Translations under genes and position numbers: made by a program
Notes under the pieces: model-generated
Database searches by the model: none
What the model saw: only the letters and a program-made list of their open reading frames with translations
What the model was told of the DNA's origin: nothing
Assembly: GCA_016791085.1 (NCBI GenBank)
Contig: JAEUNN010000556.1
Coordinates: 1-18,785, forward strand
Direction: 5' to 3'
From: Rhodocyclaceae bacterium
Lineage (GTDB): Bacteria > Pseudomonadota > Gammaproteobacteria > Burkholderiales > Rhodocyclaceae
Length of the DNA stretch: 18,785 nucleotides
In this document: positions 1-7,379 of the stretch, one piece after another
Numbering within the stretch: position 1 is the stretch's first letter
Layout of the letters: each line of letters begins with the position of its first letter

Positions 1-716
1 TCGCTGAGGCGGGTTTCGCCTTCTTCGCCCAGCCACTCCTGCATCTTGTTGGCGGCTTCGGCTTGCAGCGCGCCGGAGGCGCGCGTGTAGCGGCGCAGGA
101 AGTCCTGGCAGCGCGCATCGGACAGGCGGAAAAAGTAGTGCCTGGAGGGGCGCAGTTCGGGCGTGGCGCCGGATACCGCCGAATACGGGTTTTTCAGTTC
201 GGACGGCGTGTAGGCCGCGCCGCACACTTCGCAGTTGTCGCCATATTGGTCCTTGGCGCCGCATTTCGGGCATTCGCCCTTGATGTAGCGGTCGGGCAGG
301 AACATTTGCTTGACCGGGTCGAAATACTGTTCGATGTCGCGCGCTTCGATCAGCCCGGCGGCCTTGAGCTTGGCGTAAATGTCCTCGCAATAGGCGCGGT
401 TTTCGTCCGCATTGGTGCTGTGGTAATTGTCGAACGCCACGCCGAAGCCGGCGAAATCGCGCCGGTGCTCCTGCCACACGCGCGCGATGAGCGCTTCCGG
501 CGTGATGCCTTCCTTTTCCGCGCGCAGCATGATGGGGGTGCCGTGCGTGTCGTCCGCACACACATACCAGCACTCGTGGCCGCGCATTTTCTGGAAGCGC
601 ACCCAGATGTCGGTCTGTATGTATTCGACCAGATGGCCCAGATGGATTGCGCCATTGGCATAGGGCAGGGCGCTGGTGACGAGAATGCGGCGCGGGCCGC
701 TTGCAGACGTATTCAT
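1..716 (-). CDS. metG: Methionyl-tRNA synthetase, N-terminal part (3' end beyond window)
   Basis: This cytoplasmic enzyme charges tRNA-Met with methionine. The first 238 codons are visible, and the C-terminal remainder runs off the left edge. The protein begins MNTSASGPRRILVTSALPYA. The class I HIGH-type motif is HLGH at about residues 25-28, followed by the conserved CADDTHGTP segment near residues 53-61. A zinc knuckle with four cysteines (149, 152, 162, 165; CPKC...CEVC) marks the zinc-binding MetRS type. The ATG at 716 follows a GAGGT ribosome binding site (722-726). The gene is divergent from mrp, an arrangement also found in E. coli. Identification is firm; only the end is missing. Confidence 0.97.
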   Translation of the reverse strand, partial: MNTSASGPRRILVTSALPYANGAIHLGHLVEYIQTDIWVRFQKMRGHECWYVCADDTHGTPIMLRAEKEGITPEALIARVWQEHRRDFAGFGVAFDNYHSTNADENRAYCEDIYAKLKAAGLIEARDIEQYFDPVKQMFLPDRYIKGECPKCGAKDQYGDNCEVCGAAYTPSELKNPYSAVSGATPELRPSRHYFFRLSDARCQDFLRRYTRASGALQAEAANKMQEWLGEEGETRLS

Positions 717-739
717 GGACTACCTCGAAAGGACCGGGC

Positions 740-782
740 ATTGTAACAAAGCTCGGTCGGGCGCCCGCGGGGACGCTACAAT
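740..782. promoter_or_regulatory. Divergent metG/mrp promoter region (putative -10 boxes)
   Basis: The 107-bp gap between the two starts must hold both promoters. A TACAAT hexamer reads toward metG at 745-740, and another TACAAT reads toward mrp at 777-782. Each is a 5/6 match to the sigma-70 -10 box. No convincing -35 box sits 16-18 bp upstream of either one, so the assignment is tentative. Confidence 0.35.
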
Positions 783-823
783 ATGCGGCTTCCCCGACAG
801 TTTTTGCTTCAGGAGCATTCGAT

Positions 824-1912
824 ATGGCGGTAAGCGAGCAACAGGTTCAGGCCGCGCTCAAGGAAGTGATCGATCCCAATACCGGCAAGGATTTGGTCAG
901 TTCCCGCTCGGCGCGCAACGTGCGCGTGGACGGCGATGACGTAAGTCTGGACGTGGAACTGGGTTATCCCGCCAAAAGCCAGATCGATCCGCTGCGCCGC
1001 ATGGTGATACAGCGCCTCAAGGCTTTGCCCGGCGTCGGCAACGTGAGCGCGAACGTGTATCAGAAAATCGTCGCGCATTCGGTGCAGCGCGGCGTGAAGC
1101 TGGTGCCCGGGGTCAAGAACATCGTTGCGGTGGCGTCCGGCAAGGGCGGTGTGGGCAAAAGCACCACGGCCGTCAATATTGCGCTGGCCATGGTCGCCGA
1201 AGGCGCGCGCGTGGGCATACTCGACGCGGATATTTACGGCCCTTCGCAGCCGCAAATGCTGGGCATCACGGGCCGCCCCAACGCCACCGACGAAAAGACG
1301 CTGGAGCCCATGGAGGCCTATGGCGTGCAGGCCATGTCCATCGGCTTCCTGATCGATGCGGACACGCCCATGGTGTGGCGCGGTCCCATGGTGACCTCGG
1401 CGCTGGAACAGCTGCTCAACGACACCGGCTGGCACGACCTCGATTACCTCATCGTGGACATGCCGCCGGGCACCGGCGACATCCAGCTCACGCTGTCGCA
1501 AAAAGTGCCCGTGACCGGCGCCATCATCGTTACCACGCCTCAGGACATTGCCCTGCTGGATGCCCGCAAGGGCCTGAAAATGTTCGAGAAGGTGGGCGTC
1601 CCCATCCTCGGCATCGTGGAAAACATGAGCGTGCACATTTGCCCGAACTGCGGCCATGAAAGCCATATTTTCGGGTCCGGCGGCGCCGCGCGCATGAGCC
1701 AGGATTACGAAGTGGAAGTGCTGGGCCAGTTGCCGCTGGACCTTTCCATCCGCGAACAGGCCGATTCCGGCCATCCCACCGTGGTGGCCGATCCGGACGG
1801 CCGCGTGGCGGCGATGTACCGCGAAATCGCGCGCCGGGTAGGCGTCAAGATCGCCGAAAAGGCGCGCGACATGACCGCCCGCTTTCCCAGCATCATCGTG
1901 CAGAACACCTGA
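824..1912 (+). CDS. mrp: Mrp/ApbC-type Fe-S cluster carrier P-loop ATPase
   Basis: The product is 362 residues long, normal for Mrp/NBP35-family proteins, which bind and transfer Fe-S clusters to apo-proteins in the cytoplasm. Residues 1 to about 90 form the DUF59/MIP18-like N-terminal domain. The deviant Walker A motif GKGGVGKST is at 106-114. A DMPPGTGD segment lies at 212-219, and the cluster-binding CPNC pair is at 273-276. I chose the ATG at 824 because an AGGAG ribosome binding site lies 8 bases upstream (811-815) and the protein then starts at the usual family N-terminus. The reading frame is open 41 codons further upstream, but that stretch would run into the metG start. A strong hairpin follows the stop codon. 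Confidence 0.95.
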   Translation: MAVSEQQVQAALKEVIDPNTGKDLVSSRSARNVRVDGDDVSLDVELGYPAKSQIDPLRRMVIQRLKALPGVGNVSANVYQKIVAHSVQRGVKLVPGVKNIVAVASGKGGVGKSTTAVNIALAMVAEGARVGILDADIYGPSQPQMLGITGRPNATDEKTLEPMEAYGVQAMSIGFLIDADTPMVWRGPMVTSALEQLLNDTGWHDLDYLIVDMPPGTGDIQLTLSQKVPVTGAIIVTTPQDIALLDARKGLKMFEKVGVPILGIVENMSVHICPNCGHESHIFGSGGAARMSQDYEVEVLGQLPLDLSIREQADSGHPTVVADPDGRVAAMYREIARRVGVKIAEKARDMTARFPSIIVQNT

Positions 1913-1921
1913 TGCCGGCGG

Positions 1922-1957
1922 GCTTGCGGCAAATGCGCGTGTGCATTTGCCGCAAGC
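1922..1957. terminator. 15-bp perfect hairpin after mrp
   Basis: A perfect inverted repeat of 15 bases per arm (GCTTGCGGCAAATGC and its complement) with a 6-base loop begins 10 bases after the mrp stop. No T-run follows on either strand, so it is not a textbook intrinsic terminator. It could end mrp transcription, protect its 3' end, or serve the convergent serpin operon from the other side. Confidence 0.6.
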
Positions 1958-2055
1958 GCCAGTCCGACGCTTGCGGCGGCAGGCCAGCCGCGCCATTAAC
2001 GATCTGCCGCGCGGCACCCGCCTGGCCTTGCGTCCACCTGTGCCGGGCCGGCGCG

Positions 2056-3411
2056 TCAGTTTTGCGTCGGGTCGGCAACTTTGCCCATGAATACCGGCAC
2101 GCCCGTGGGTTTGTGCGTGATCGTGAATACGAAAGGCCGGTTCAGCGCGCATACCAGCGGTTCCGGTCTGGGCATGGATTTCGCGACGAGCGTCACTGCC
2201 GTGCTGGCAACGGCTTCGCCGCCGGTCTCGTCGATCACCACGCCGGCAGCATGGAACACGTCGCCCAGCGCGATCGAATGCGCGTGCTTGCCCAGCATGG
2301 GGGTGAAGTCGGTGCTGGGCACGAACGCGGCTTTCACGCCCAGTTCCTGCAGTGATTCGCGCAGCGACTGCGCGCGCGGATTCAGGCGCAGGCGCGGTAT
2401 TTCGACGCGGCAGCGCGTGGGCTTCAAAGCCGCCGACCAGCTTGCCACGTCCTTCGCATCGAGTTCCTTTTCGAGCGCGTCCAGGCTGTGCCCGGCGGGC
2501 GGCAGTGCGGCCAGGAACACATAATCGCCGGCGAACGGCAGTTCCATGATCTGTATCTGATCCACCGTACCGGTACGCAGCGTGCGCTCGCCCTGCATCG
2601 TGGGCACCATGCGTTCACCGCCGGGCGTCTGAAAGGGCCGGTCTCGCGTTGCCTTGACGTCGAAAGTTTCGCTCCAGCGGCTTTTGAACAGCACCACATT
2701 GGTCAGCACGACGCGGGTGAGCGCGGTAATGGATCCGTCCGGCAGCAATTCGGGTATGCGCCCGGCGCTGTGCTCGGAAATCCATTCATTGATTTGCGCG
2801 CGCGCCGGACCCGAGTCGGCGAAGCGCAGCAGAGCGCCGTCGGACCTGTAGCGCTCCGCCAACGAGGCGATGTACGGCGCCGGCAGTTGGCCGGCGCTGC
2901 CGGCATCCACCCAGATGCGATTGGCCATCGCGAGGTCGGCATTCGGCTTTGCCGGTGCCGCCAATTGCGCGATCAGATCGGGCAGGTAGCGGTCGTACAG
3001 TGCGCGGCCGCCGGAGCGGCTGTCCATGAGCGTGGTCAGCTCGTCGCGGGTGCTGCCGGTGCTGCCCAGATAGACCATGCCCATTGCGGATGCGATGGAC
3101 AGGGGCGACACCACCTGGTTGTGGTTGGCGCTGCCGCGGCGCTGGCTCTGCTCGCGCAACAAATCCAGCGCGAAGCCCGCAAGCGGCGCGGCCGCGCGCC
3201 GGGCGGTGTCGGCGGGGCGCGGCGCGGGCGTTTCCGCGGACACGGCTGCGGCCGGCTGGGCCGTATCGGCCACGATGTCCTTGGCAGCCTGCGCGGCCGC
3301 GGCGGAATTTGCGCTGCCCGCAACGGCCGCCGACCCCCACCACGCGGCGAGCAGCGCGCCCAGCAACAGGGCGCGTGCCGGGGCGGGCGCGGTCGTGTGG
3401 TGCGCGCCCAT
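2056..3411 (-). CDS. Secreted serpin (serine/cysteine protease inhibitor), predicted P1 lysine
   Basis: The 451-residue product starts with a signal peptide (hydrophobic RALLLGALLAAWWGSAAVA, likely cut after AVA at residue 31). An Ala/Pro-rich linker runs to about 75, followed by a full-length serpin fold (about 78-451). Family marks are NHNQVVSPLSIASAMGMVYLG at the front, the LNRPFVFTI signature (423-431), and a C-terminus ending FMGKVADPTQ, very like alpha-1-antitrypsin. The reactive-centre loop runs from E395 (P17) through the small-residue hinge GGEAVAS. Counting 17 places gives K411 as P1 and S412 as P1'. The hinge has the residues expected of an inhibitory serpin, although P14 is Gly rather than Thr/Ser. 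The loop is about four residues longer than in antitrypsin after P1', with a MPRPEP stretch. The start was chosen because ATG overlaps the preceding caspase stop (TAATG) behind AGGAGG. The frame is open further upstream, but only inside the caspase gene. Confidence 0.92.
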   Translation of the reverse strand: MGAHHTTAPAPARALLLGALLAAWWGSAAVAGSANSAAAAQAAKDIVADTAQPAAAVSAETPAPRPADTARRAAAPLAGFALDLLREQSQRRGSANHNQVVSPLSIASAMGMVYLGSTGSTRDELTTLMDSRSGGRALYDRYLPDLIAQLAAPAKPNADLAMANRIWVDAGSAGQLPAPYIASLAERYRSDGALLRFADSGPARAQINEWISEHSAGRIPELLPDGSITALTRVVLTNVVLFKSRWSETFDVKATRDRPFQTPGGERMVPTMQGERTLRTGTVDQIQIMELPFAGDYVFLAALPPAGHSLDALEKELDAKDVASWSAALKPTRCRVEIPRLRLNPRAQSLRESLQELGVKAAFVPSTDFTPMLGKHAHSIALGDVFHAAGVVIDETGGEAVASTAVTLVAKSMPRPEPLVCALNRPFVFTITHKPTGVPVFMGKVADPTQN

Positions 3412-3425
3412 TACTGCACCTCCTC
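3409..3425 (-). promoter_or_regulatory. Overlapping stop/start (TAATG) with strong ribosome binding site
   Basis: The caspase stop TAA (3413-3411) shares one base with the serpin ATG (3411-3409). A GAGGAGG ribosome binding site at 3425-3419 lies inside the end of the caspase gene, 7 bases from the start. This geometry fixes the serpin start and implies translational coupling of protease and inhibitor. Confidence 0.85.
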
Positions 3426-4826
3426 GACGCGCACGACCTGGCTCGCGCCATAGCCGCCGCCGCCGCTGGAGCCGTTGGTTGCCTCGACGAACAGCACTTT
3501 CGCGCCGTGCAGGTCTGCATCCAGATGGGAAAACGCTTCTTGCGGATTGATATCCATTTCCTTGTTCAGGTTGAGCCGCGTGCGCGTCACGATGGCCAGC
3601 AGGTGGCTCGCCCCCGCGGGCCCGCCCGCGCGTATGCGCCAGTCCGGATGCGGCAGCGAGTAGGAGCCGGCCTTGATGTAGTTGTTGTCGTTGATGCGGT
3701 TCGGGAACAGCAGGTTGAACAGTTTGCCGTCGCTGCCGGCCTGGAACACGTAGAGGTAGCCTTCCCGATTGGAACTGACGGAAAAGTCCAGCGGGTCCAC
3801 GCCTATGCGCATGCGGCTGCGCGCCAGTTGCAGATCGACCGCGAAGCCCGGGGTGGCACCGCTGGCCAGGTTGCGCAAGGTTGCGACCGGATCGACACGC
3901 TCCCGGCCGGCTTGCCCGGCGCCCGCGCCGCTGGTCGTGCCTGCCGCGAAAGCGAGCGGCAGATTTTCGTTGCCGATCACCGTGATGGTTTGCTGCATGG
4001 GCTGCCGCCGCAGCAGCTGTTGCGCGCAATTTTTTAGCTCACCGGCCGTGATCACGCCGCTGCGGTCGGCATCGGCCGCCTTGAGGCAGGCGACCCAGGC
4101 GTTGGTTGCGGTCGATCCTTGCTCCGTCGCGAACGATACTTCGTTGTCGGCCGACGCCGCCACGTACACGACGTTTGCGCCCTGCCGCGAACCTTCGACC
4201 ACCAGATTGCGAAATTGCTTGTTGACCGGCTCGCCGCAGCGATAGCCGGAAGCTTCCGCGCGCGTTTCGATGTTGCCTTCGTAATATTTGGGCGTGAACC
4301 CGGGCAGGCTGCGCATCGCGGCGCCCTTGCTGGTAATGGCGCCGCCGGAGAAACAGGAATCGTTGAACATGACGACCTGGCTGGCCCGGGATGCAAGCTG
4401 ACCGACCACCTGCTTGAGGTTGGTGTCGCTGAACAGTTCGCCGCGCGCGCTCAACATGCCCTCGGAACACTTGTTGTTGCCAGAACCCTGGATCTGGCTG
4501 CCATGCCCGGAGTAATAAATGAATACCTTGTCGCCCGGCTGAATGCGATCGTTGAGCCCGCGCAGCGCGGCGTGAAAGCCTTCCAGTGTGAGGCTCTGGT
4601 TGCGTACCTGCATGATGTTTCCCGGGGGCACGCCCATCGCCAGGGCGATGTTGCGCGCGTTCTCCGCATCCAGATCTATGCCTTTGAGCTCGGCGCGGGT
4701 GCCGGCATAGTCGATGGTCAGGATGAGGGCGTGGTTGGCGCTCAATGCGGGCGCGGCAATGCCGCCGAGGCAAACGGCGACGCTCAGGGTGCGCAGCGCG
4801 GCCGCGCAGATTTTTGCTTCAGGCAT
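3411..4826 (-). CDS. Secreted metacaspase-like protease: C14 caspase + EF-hand loop + DUF4384-like module
   Basis: The 471-residue product begins with a signal peptide (hydrophobic to about residue 28, cut near ALSA|NHA). The caspase-fold (peptidase C14) domain starts at HALILTIDYAG. The catalytic dyad is H108 in IYYSGHGSQ and C158 in NDSCFSGG. A canonical EF-hand calcium loop follows at 252-263 (D252, D254, S256, T260, E263). The C-terminal part (about 329-415) resembles DUF4384, with GYLYVF, GSDGK and LLFPN motifs. The ATG at 4826 was chosen because it gives a clean signal peptide. A GTG at 4889, just after the OmpA-like stop, is an in-frame alternative. The gene is the middle of a three-gene operon: the OmpA-like gene lies 65 bases upstream and the serpin overlaps its stop. 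Metacaspases typically cleave after Arg/Lys and need calcium; substrate preference here is inferred. Confidence 0.9.
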   Translation of the reverse strand: MPEAKICAAALRTLSVAVCLGGIAAPALSANHALILTIDYAGTRAELKGIDLDAENARNIALAMGVPPGNIMQVRNQSLTLEGFHAALRGLNDRIQPGDKVFIYYSGHGSQIQGSGNNKCSEGMLSARGELFSDTNLKQVVGQLASRASQVVMFNDSCFSGGAITSKGAAMRSLPGFTPKYYEGNIETRAEASGYRCGEPVNKQFRNLVVEGSRQGANVVYVAASADNEVSFATEQGSTATNAWVACLKAADADRSGVITAGELKNCAQQLLRRQPMQQTITVIGNENLPLAFAAGTTSGAGAGQAGRERVDPVATLRNLASGATPGFAVDLQLARSRMRIGVDPLDFSVSSNREGYLYVFQAGSDGKLFNLLFPNRINDNNYIKAGSYSLPHPDWRIRAGGPAGASHLLAIVTRTRLNLNKEMDINPQEAFSHLDADLHGAKVLFVEATNGSSGGGGYGASQVVRVEEVQ

Positions 4827-4891
4827 TTTGGATTCCCACTTGTAGTTTGCGGTAAGTGCAACGGTTGTAAGGCTTGATGCAAACGCCACGA

Positions 4892-5500
4892 TCAGGGCGC
4901 ACGGCGTATTTCGACGCGCCGGTTACGTGCCGACTCGCCGCCGGTAGGCTCGACGCGCTGGCCGCTGCCGAAGCCGAAGGCGGCGATACGATAGGCCGCG
5001 ACGCCTTTCTGTATCAGATACTTGCGCACCGACAGCGCGCGCGCGCAGGACAACATGCGGTTCACGGATTCGTCGCCGGTGGCGTCGGTATGACCCGCGA
5101 TCGCGAAGCGCGCGCCGGCCAGCCGCGCATCGTTCAGGGCTTTCGCCAGTTCGCCCAGCTGGCGCGCGGCATCCGGCAGCACGCGATCCGATCCGGTATC
5201 GAATTGCAAGGCCATATCCACGCTGGGCGCGCCGTCGGCCGCATAGGGAATCAGGTTGCGCTGGCGTTGCGGGTCTGCATTGCGCCCGTCGGGTGCCGCG
5301 CAGCGATTGTCCTCGCCCTGCGGCGGTGCGGTAACGGTGAACGATCGCGTGAGCGGCCCCGCCGGGTTGGCGCCAAGCAGTTCGACAAACGCGTCGGCGC
5401 TTGCTTCCGGCGCAATCGGCGTGCCGGCCTGGCAGGCGCCGCTCAGCACGATCGCGCCGTATGCCAGGACGGTCGCACATCGACGGATTTTCTGATGCAT
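4892..5500 (-). CDS. OmpA-like peptidoglycan-binding envelope protein
   Basis: The 202-residue product has an N-terminal export signal (hydrophobic core about residues 9-20). A cleavage site near ACQA|GT is more likely than lipidation, because Cys23 lacks a proper lipobox (it is preceded by SGA). Residues about 94-199 form an OmpA C-terminal domain: MALQFDTGSDRVLPDA, then AIAGHTDATGDESVNRMLSCARA with D139 and R154 in the usual peptidoglycan-contact positions, and NRRVEI near the end. No beta-barrel domain precedes it. The ATG at 5500 has AGGGTG upstream. It is the first gene of the operon with the caspase-like protease and serpin, which may place all three at the cell wall or periplasm. A roughly 150-base structured leader separates it from the putative ECF promoter. 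Confidence 0.88.
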   Translation of the reverse strand: MHQKIRRCATVLAYGAIVLSGACQAGTPIAPEASADAFVELLGANPAGPLTRSFTVTAPPQGEDNRCAAPDGRNADPQRQRNLIPYAADGAPSVDMALQFDTGSDRVLPDAARQLGELAKALNDARLAGARFAIAGHTDATGDESVNRMLSCARALSVRKYLIQKGVAAYRIAAFGFGSGQRVEPTGGESARNRRVEIRRAP

Positions 5501-5550
5501 GTTAATTCACCCTGAAATTGGTTGATGAACGCAGTAAGTGCCGGTGTTGC

Positions 5551-5586
5551 GGCCAGGCCCCCGCGACGGGCAAGGGCTGCCTGGCC
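5551..5586. repeat. Inverted repeat in 5' leader of the OmpA/caspase/serpin operon
   Basis: GGCCAGGC at 5551-5558 pairs perfectly with GCCTGGCC at 5579-5586, with a 20-base loop. It lies between the putative ECF promoter (5656-5683) and the OmpA-like start codon at 5500, so it would be in the untranslated leader. It may be an RNA stem or an operator; its function is unknown. Confidence 0.4.
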
Positions 5587-5655
5587 GTACCGCCGGGACC
5601 GCCCGTAGCTGAATGGCGGCCCAAGCTTGCGCCTCGACCAGCCTCCACTTCCCGA

Positions 5656-5683
5656 TAGACGCAGCGGCGCAAAATCTGTCGGA
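5656..5683 (-). promoter_or_regulatory. Putative ECF-sigma promoter of OmpA/caspase/serpin operon
   Basis: On the minus strand the site reads TCCGAC (5683-5678), 16 bases containing TTTTGCG, then CGTCTA (5661-5656). Element sequence and spacing match the sites at 10027-10054 and 13475-13502 and the plus-strand site at 13546-13573. A CCGAC-type -35 and CGTC-type -10 are typical of ECF sigma factors. Transcription would start near 5648, giving a leader of about 150 bases. Confidence 0.7.
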
Positions 5684-6164
5684 TGCAAAGTCCTAAGGGC
5701 CTGCCAAAAAGGCGTTCATGCTAACGCAAAAAGCACGCCAGGCACCGTTCGTCAGCTGTGCTGATGCGTAGATGTCAGTAGACCTCCGGTTGCCGCGGCG
5801 CGCAGACCGGGCTGAAAAATCGCCCGGCGGTGTGCCGGCTTATCCGAAATACAGTAAGGTTCCGGCGCCGGCAAGGGAAAAGCTTCAGGCATGCGCGCGG
5901 CAGCGCTGCGCAAGGCCGACAGGCGCAGGGGAAAATAGGGTTGCAAGCGTGAATGTTTCACATTGCCGCTCCGACGCGAGGGCGCCATTCGCGTACGGAT
6001 GCAGGAGCGTATGTGCAAACTGCCGGCGGGAAAAATTCTGCACGCGTGATGCGCATGCCGCTCCGGTTTTGACAGTAGCCAATACCGGTGTGCGTGCCGG
6101 TCGGGGCAACCGAATTGTTTTCGGGTCCCTGCCAAGCGTTTTCAATCTTCGTGGAGTTGAATCC
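5684..6164. other. Intergenic region upstream of the FecR gene, no gene recognised
   Basis: About 480 bases separate the ECF promoter of the minus-strand operon from the plus-strand FecR start. The open frames inside look like random high-GC translations rich in Arg, Ala and Pro with no recognisable motif. It must contain the FecR promoter. A degenerate ECF-like site is at 5970-5997. A perfect TTGACA at 6069-6074 has no acceptable -10 partner. Confidence 0.5.
5970..5997 (+). promoter_or_regulatory. Weak ECF-like site upstream of the FecR gene
   Basis: TCCGAC (5970-5975) is followed after exactly 16 bases by CGTACG (5992-5997). Spacing and -35 agree with the four better sites in this window. 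However, the -10 is CGTA instead of CGTC and the TTTTGCG spacer motif is absent. It lies about 170 bases before the FecR start. Confidence 0.3.
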
Positions 6165-7379
6165 GTGGATAGACAATATAAACAGGTGGCACTCAGGCTG
6201 TTTGTTGCACTGTTATTGTGCGTGGCGGCTTCCATCGCGCGGGCCGAGCCGCGCGTGGACGCCGCGCCGGCGGTGTTTGGGACCGTGCTGCAGGTACATG
6301 GCAAGGTTACCGCAAACGATGCTGCAGGCCTTGCGCGGCAACTGCAGCGGGGTGCCGAAGTGCGCGTCGGAGAGCGTATCGTGGCCGACGGCGGCGGCGA
6401 AGCTTTGCTCAAGACCGCCGACGCCGGACTGGTGGCGGTGCGTCCCAATGCAGTTTTCACGGTCGAGCAGTATTCCGCGCGCGGCACTGCCGACGACCGT
6501 CTCGCATTGCGCCTGCTGGTCGGCTCGCTGCGGCTCGTGAGTGGCTGGATAGGCAAACTCAAGCGCGACAATTATCAGGTCCTGGCCGGCTCGGTCACCA
6601 TAGGCATACGCGGAACCGATCACGAGCCTTATGTCATCGCGCCCGAATCCAGCCTTGCGCGCAACTACGGTGCGGGCACTTACGACCGCGTCTATCGTGG
6701 CCGCACGGTGCTGGGCAACAGTGCCGGCGCCGTCGAGCTGGATGCCGGGCAGGTAGGCTATGCGCGCGATGCCGATGCGCGCAGCGCGCAGTCGGAGCGC
6801 TCGACCGGGGCCAAAGCCATGCTTACCCTGCTGTTGCCTGCCGTGCTGGAAAAAGTGCCCGGGTTCTATGTGCCGGGACGCTTCGACGCCGAGGTGGAGC
6901 GCTATTCCGCGGATTCGGACCGCCTCCAGCACGAAGCCTGGCTTGCCGCGCAGCCCCACCTTGCGTGCGATGCGGCGCGCATCGCGAACGACTGGCTGGC
7001 GCGCTTCGACGGGGCCATGAAACGCCGCGACGCGCAGGCGGTGGAAGCACTGTTTGCCGAGGATGCGACGGTGCTTGCCAATCTCAAGACGGACCGCGCA
7101 AGCTACAGCAGGCTCACGTTCTCCCGCACGGAAATGGTGAATTCGGCTTTGCAAGCCCTGCAAGATCTGCAGGATTACCGTCATGAACGGCACACGGTGG
7201 AAGTGGAAAACCGTGGGTCCGGGCAGGTCTGCGGTCCTGTCGTGCTGCGCTCGCTGGTCAGCGAGGGCGGAACGCTGAAGGGCGCGCCTTTCCATTTCGA
7301 TTCGCTCGAAACGTTCGAACTCGAGCGTCAGGACGACGGTGCGTGGCGTGCCGTCAAATCCGAAACGACACAGCGCTGA
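6165..7379 (+). CDS. Secreted FecR-domain protein with C-terminal SnoaL/NTF2-like domain
   Basis: The 404-residue product starts with a signal peptide (hydrophobic 8-24, likely cut after ARA at residue 27). A FecR domain covers about 36-200: GTVLQVHGKVTA, GEALLKTADAGLVAVRPNA, and the hallmark block from LVGSLRLVSGWIGKL to SVTIGIRGTDHE (118-154). Residues about 273-398 (NDWLARFDGAMKRRDAQAVE, ALFAEDATV) resemble SnoaL/NTF2-like folds, a less certain call. Unlike true FecR it has no N-terminal cytoplasmic anti-sigma domain, so a direct anti-sigma role is unlikely; FecR-fold domains in exported proteins may bind envelope partners. I chose the GTG at 6165 because GGAG (6153-6156) lies 8 bases upstream and the signal peptide then starts correctly. 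It stands alone between two minus-strand units. Confidence 0.85.
   Translation: MDRQYKQVALRLFVALLLCVAASIARAEPRVDAAPAVFGTVLQVHGKVTANDAAGLARQLQRGAEVRVGERIVADGGGEALLKTADAGLVAVRPNAVFTVEQYSARGTADDRLALRLLVGSLRLVSGWIGKLKRDNYQVLAGSVTIGIRGTDHEPYVIAPESSLARNYGAGTYDRVYRGRTVLGNSAGAVELDAGQVGYARDADARSAQSERSTGAKAMLTLLLPAVLEKVPGFYVPGRFDAEVERYSADSDRLQHEAWLAAQPHLACDAARIANDWLARFDGAMKRRDAQAVEALFAEDATVLANLKTDRASYSRLTFSRTEMVNSALQALQDLQDYRHERHTVEVENRGSGQVCGPVVLRSLVSEGGTLKGAPFHFDSLETFELERQDDGAWRAVKSETTQR

Noticed and set aside
1963..1990. TCCGAC after mrp as an ECF promoter
   Set aside because: The position 16 bases downstream reads CAGCCG, and no plus-strand gene follows.
809..2152. 447-codon open frame antisense to mrp
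   Set aside because: It is a shadow of the mrp codon pattern in GC-rich DNA; its translation is rich in His, Ala and Arg with no family resemblance.
3412..4029. N-terminal extension of the serpin frame (open from 4029)
   Set aside because: It lies entirely inside the caspase-like gene, its translation is Arg/Ala-rich without motifs, and the ATG at 3411 has a strong ribosome binding site and a signal peptide.
4892..5500. OmpA-like protein as a lipoprotein
   Set aside because: Cys23 is preceded by SGA rather than a lipobox with Leu/Val/Ile at -3; ordinary signal peptidase cleavage fits better.
6069..6097. Consensus TTGACA as a sigma-70 promoter of the FecR gene
   Set aside because: The hexamer is perfect, but the bases 16-18 downstream (TGCGTGC region) do not resemble a -10 box.
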